Shown here: positions 12,839 through 12,867 of the stretch, one piece after another
Position numbering within the stretch: the first letter of the stretch is position 1
How the letters are laid out: each line of letters starts with the position of its first letter
NCBI GenBank assembly: GCA_964393545.1
Contig: CAYMUB010000070.1
Coordinates: forward strand, 1-12,867
Reading direction: 5' to 3'
DNA length: 12,867 nt
DNA from: CAYMUB01 sp964393545
GTDB lineage: Bacteria > Patescibacteriota > Microgenomatia > Daviesbacterales > UBA10151
The notes under the pieces: generated by a model
What the model was told of the DNA's origin: nothing
What the model saw: the letters and a program-made list of their open reading frames with translations, nothing else
Databases searched by the model: none
Made by a program: the position numbers and the translations under genes

Positions 12839-12867
12839 ATACTATATTGATTTAAAAATAAAGTCAA
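12839..12867 (-). promoter_or_regulatory. Predicted promoter of the 150-aa gene
   Basis: On the minus strand TTGACT (12867-12862) is followed after 17 nt by TAGTAT (12844-12839); TATAGT at 12846-12841 gives a better hexamer with 15-nt spacing. The transcription start would be about 5 nt upstream of ATG 12827, another short-leader arrangement. The -35 touches the window edge. Confidence 0.55.

Noticed and set aside
1..12867. TGA recoding as glycine (Gracilibacteria/SR1 code)
   Set aside because: TGA ends several complete proteins at family-typical lengths (1157-1159, 1954-1956, 5264-5266).
1..12867. tRNA, rRNA, CRISPR array, integrase or transposase
   Set aside because: None was seen; every gap is under 100 bases and no spaced direct repeats are present.

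Overview
The window reads as a chromosomal segment of an AT-rich bacterium with very short intergenic gaps and overlapping gene ends. Several promoters place their -10 box so close to the start codon that the mRNAs would be leaderless or nearly so. Together with the gene content (small DsbA with an Ala/Pro linker, GLYK-type glycerate kinase beside a PfkB kinase, a retropepsin-like protease paired with a tiny protein, YkuD and S11 wall enzymes), this suggests a Patescibacteria/CPR genome, perhaps Microgenomates-like. That assignment is inference; no marker gene is present. TGA works as a stop, so the Gracilibacteria/SR1 recoding is excluded.

Region 1 (1-5266, all +) is the most interesting part. 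It opens with the C-terminus of a BlaI/MecI/CopY-type repressor, overlapped by a BlaR1-like M56 membrane metalloprotease that has no penicillin-binding domain and ends in a short Cys/His/Met-rich extracytoplasmic tail. A promoter carrying a perfect TACTAC-N5-GTAGTA dyad over its -10 region follows. It drives an apparent operon: secreted DsbA-like thiol oxidoreductase, a small membrane protein with an intramembrane GCAACGLP motif, a two-domain multicopper oxidase, a YtkA/FixH-like protein, a TauE/SafE-type transporter fused to a His-less cupredoxin, and a CopZ-like HMA chaperone. I infer a repressor/protease-controlled copper-handling and disulfide operon at the cell envelope. The oxidase and YtkA-like genes are clearly richer in CpG than their neighbours and look like a later insertion.

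Region 2 (5256-7758, +) holds a D-glycerate 3-kinase with a leaderless-type promoter, an overlapping PfkB sugar kinase, then a two-gene unit of a 74-residue protein and a clan AA aspartic protease, behind an extended -10 promoter.

Region 3 (7783-10654) holds a small membrane protein and a GlcD-like FAD oxidoreductase on the minus strand, diverging from an AhpF/TrxB-like flavoprotein. The two start codons sit 2 nt from either end of an 18-bp perfect palindrome. The FAD gene carries an in-frame 30-bp GC-rich tandem hairpin that looks like a palindromic element inserted into coding sequence.

Region 4 (10651-12867) holds an L,D-transpeptidase (-), a D,D-carboxypeptidase (+), both peptidoglycan enzymes, and an unrecognised 150-residue protein (-). 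Gene ends here overlap (shared TTAA stops at 10651-10654; 8 bp at 12375-12382), leaving no room for conventional terminators. No tRNA, rRNA, CRISPR array, transposase or integrase was seen, and no gene-free stretch exceeds 100 bases.
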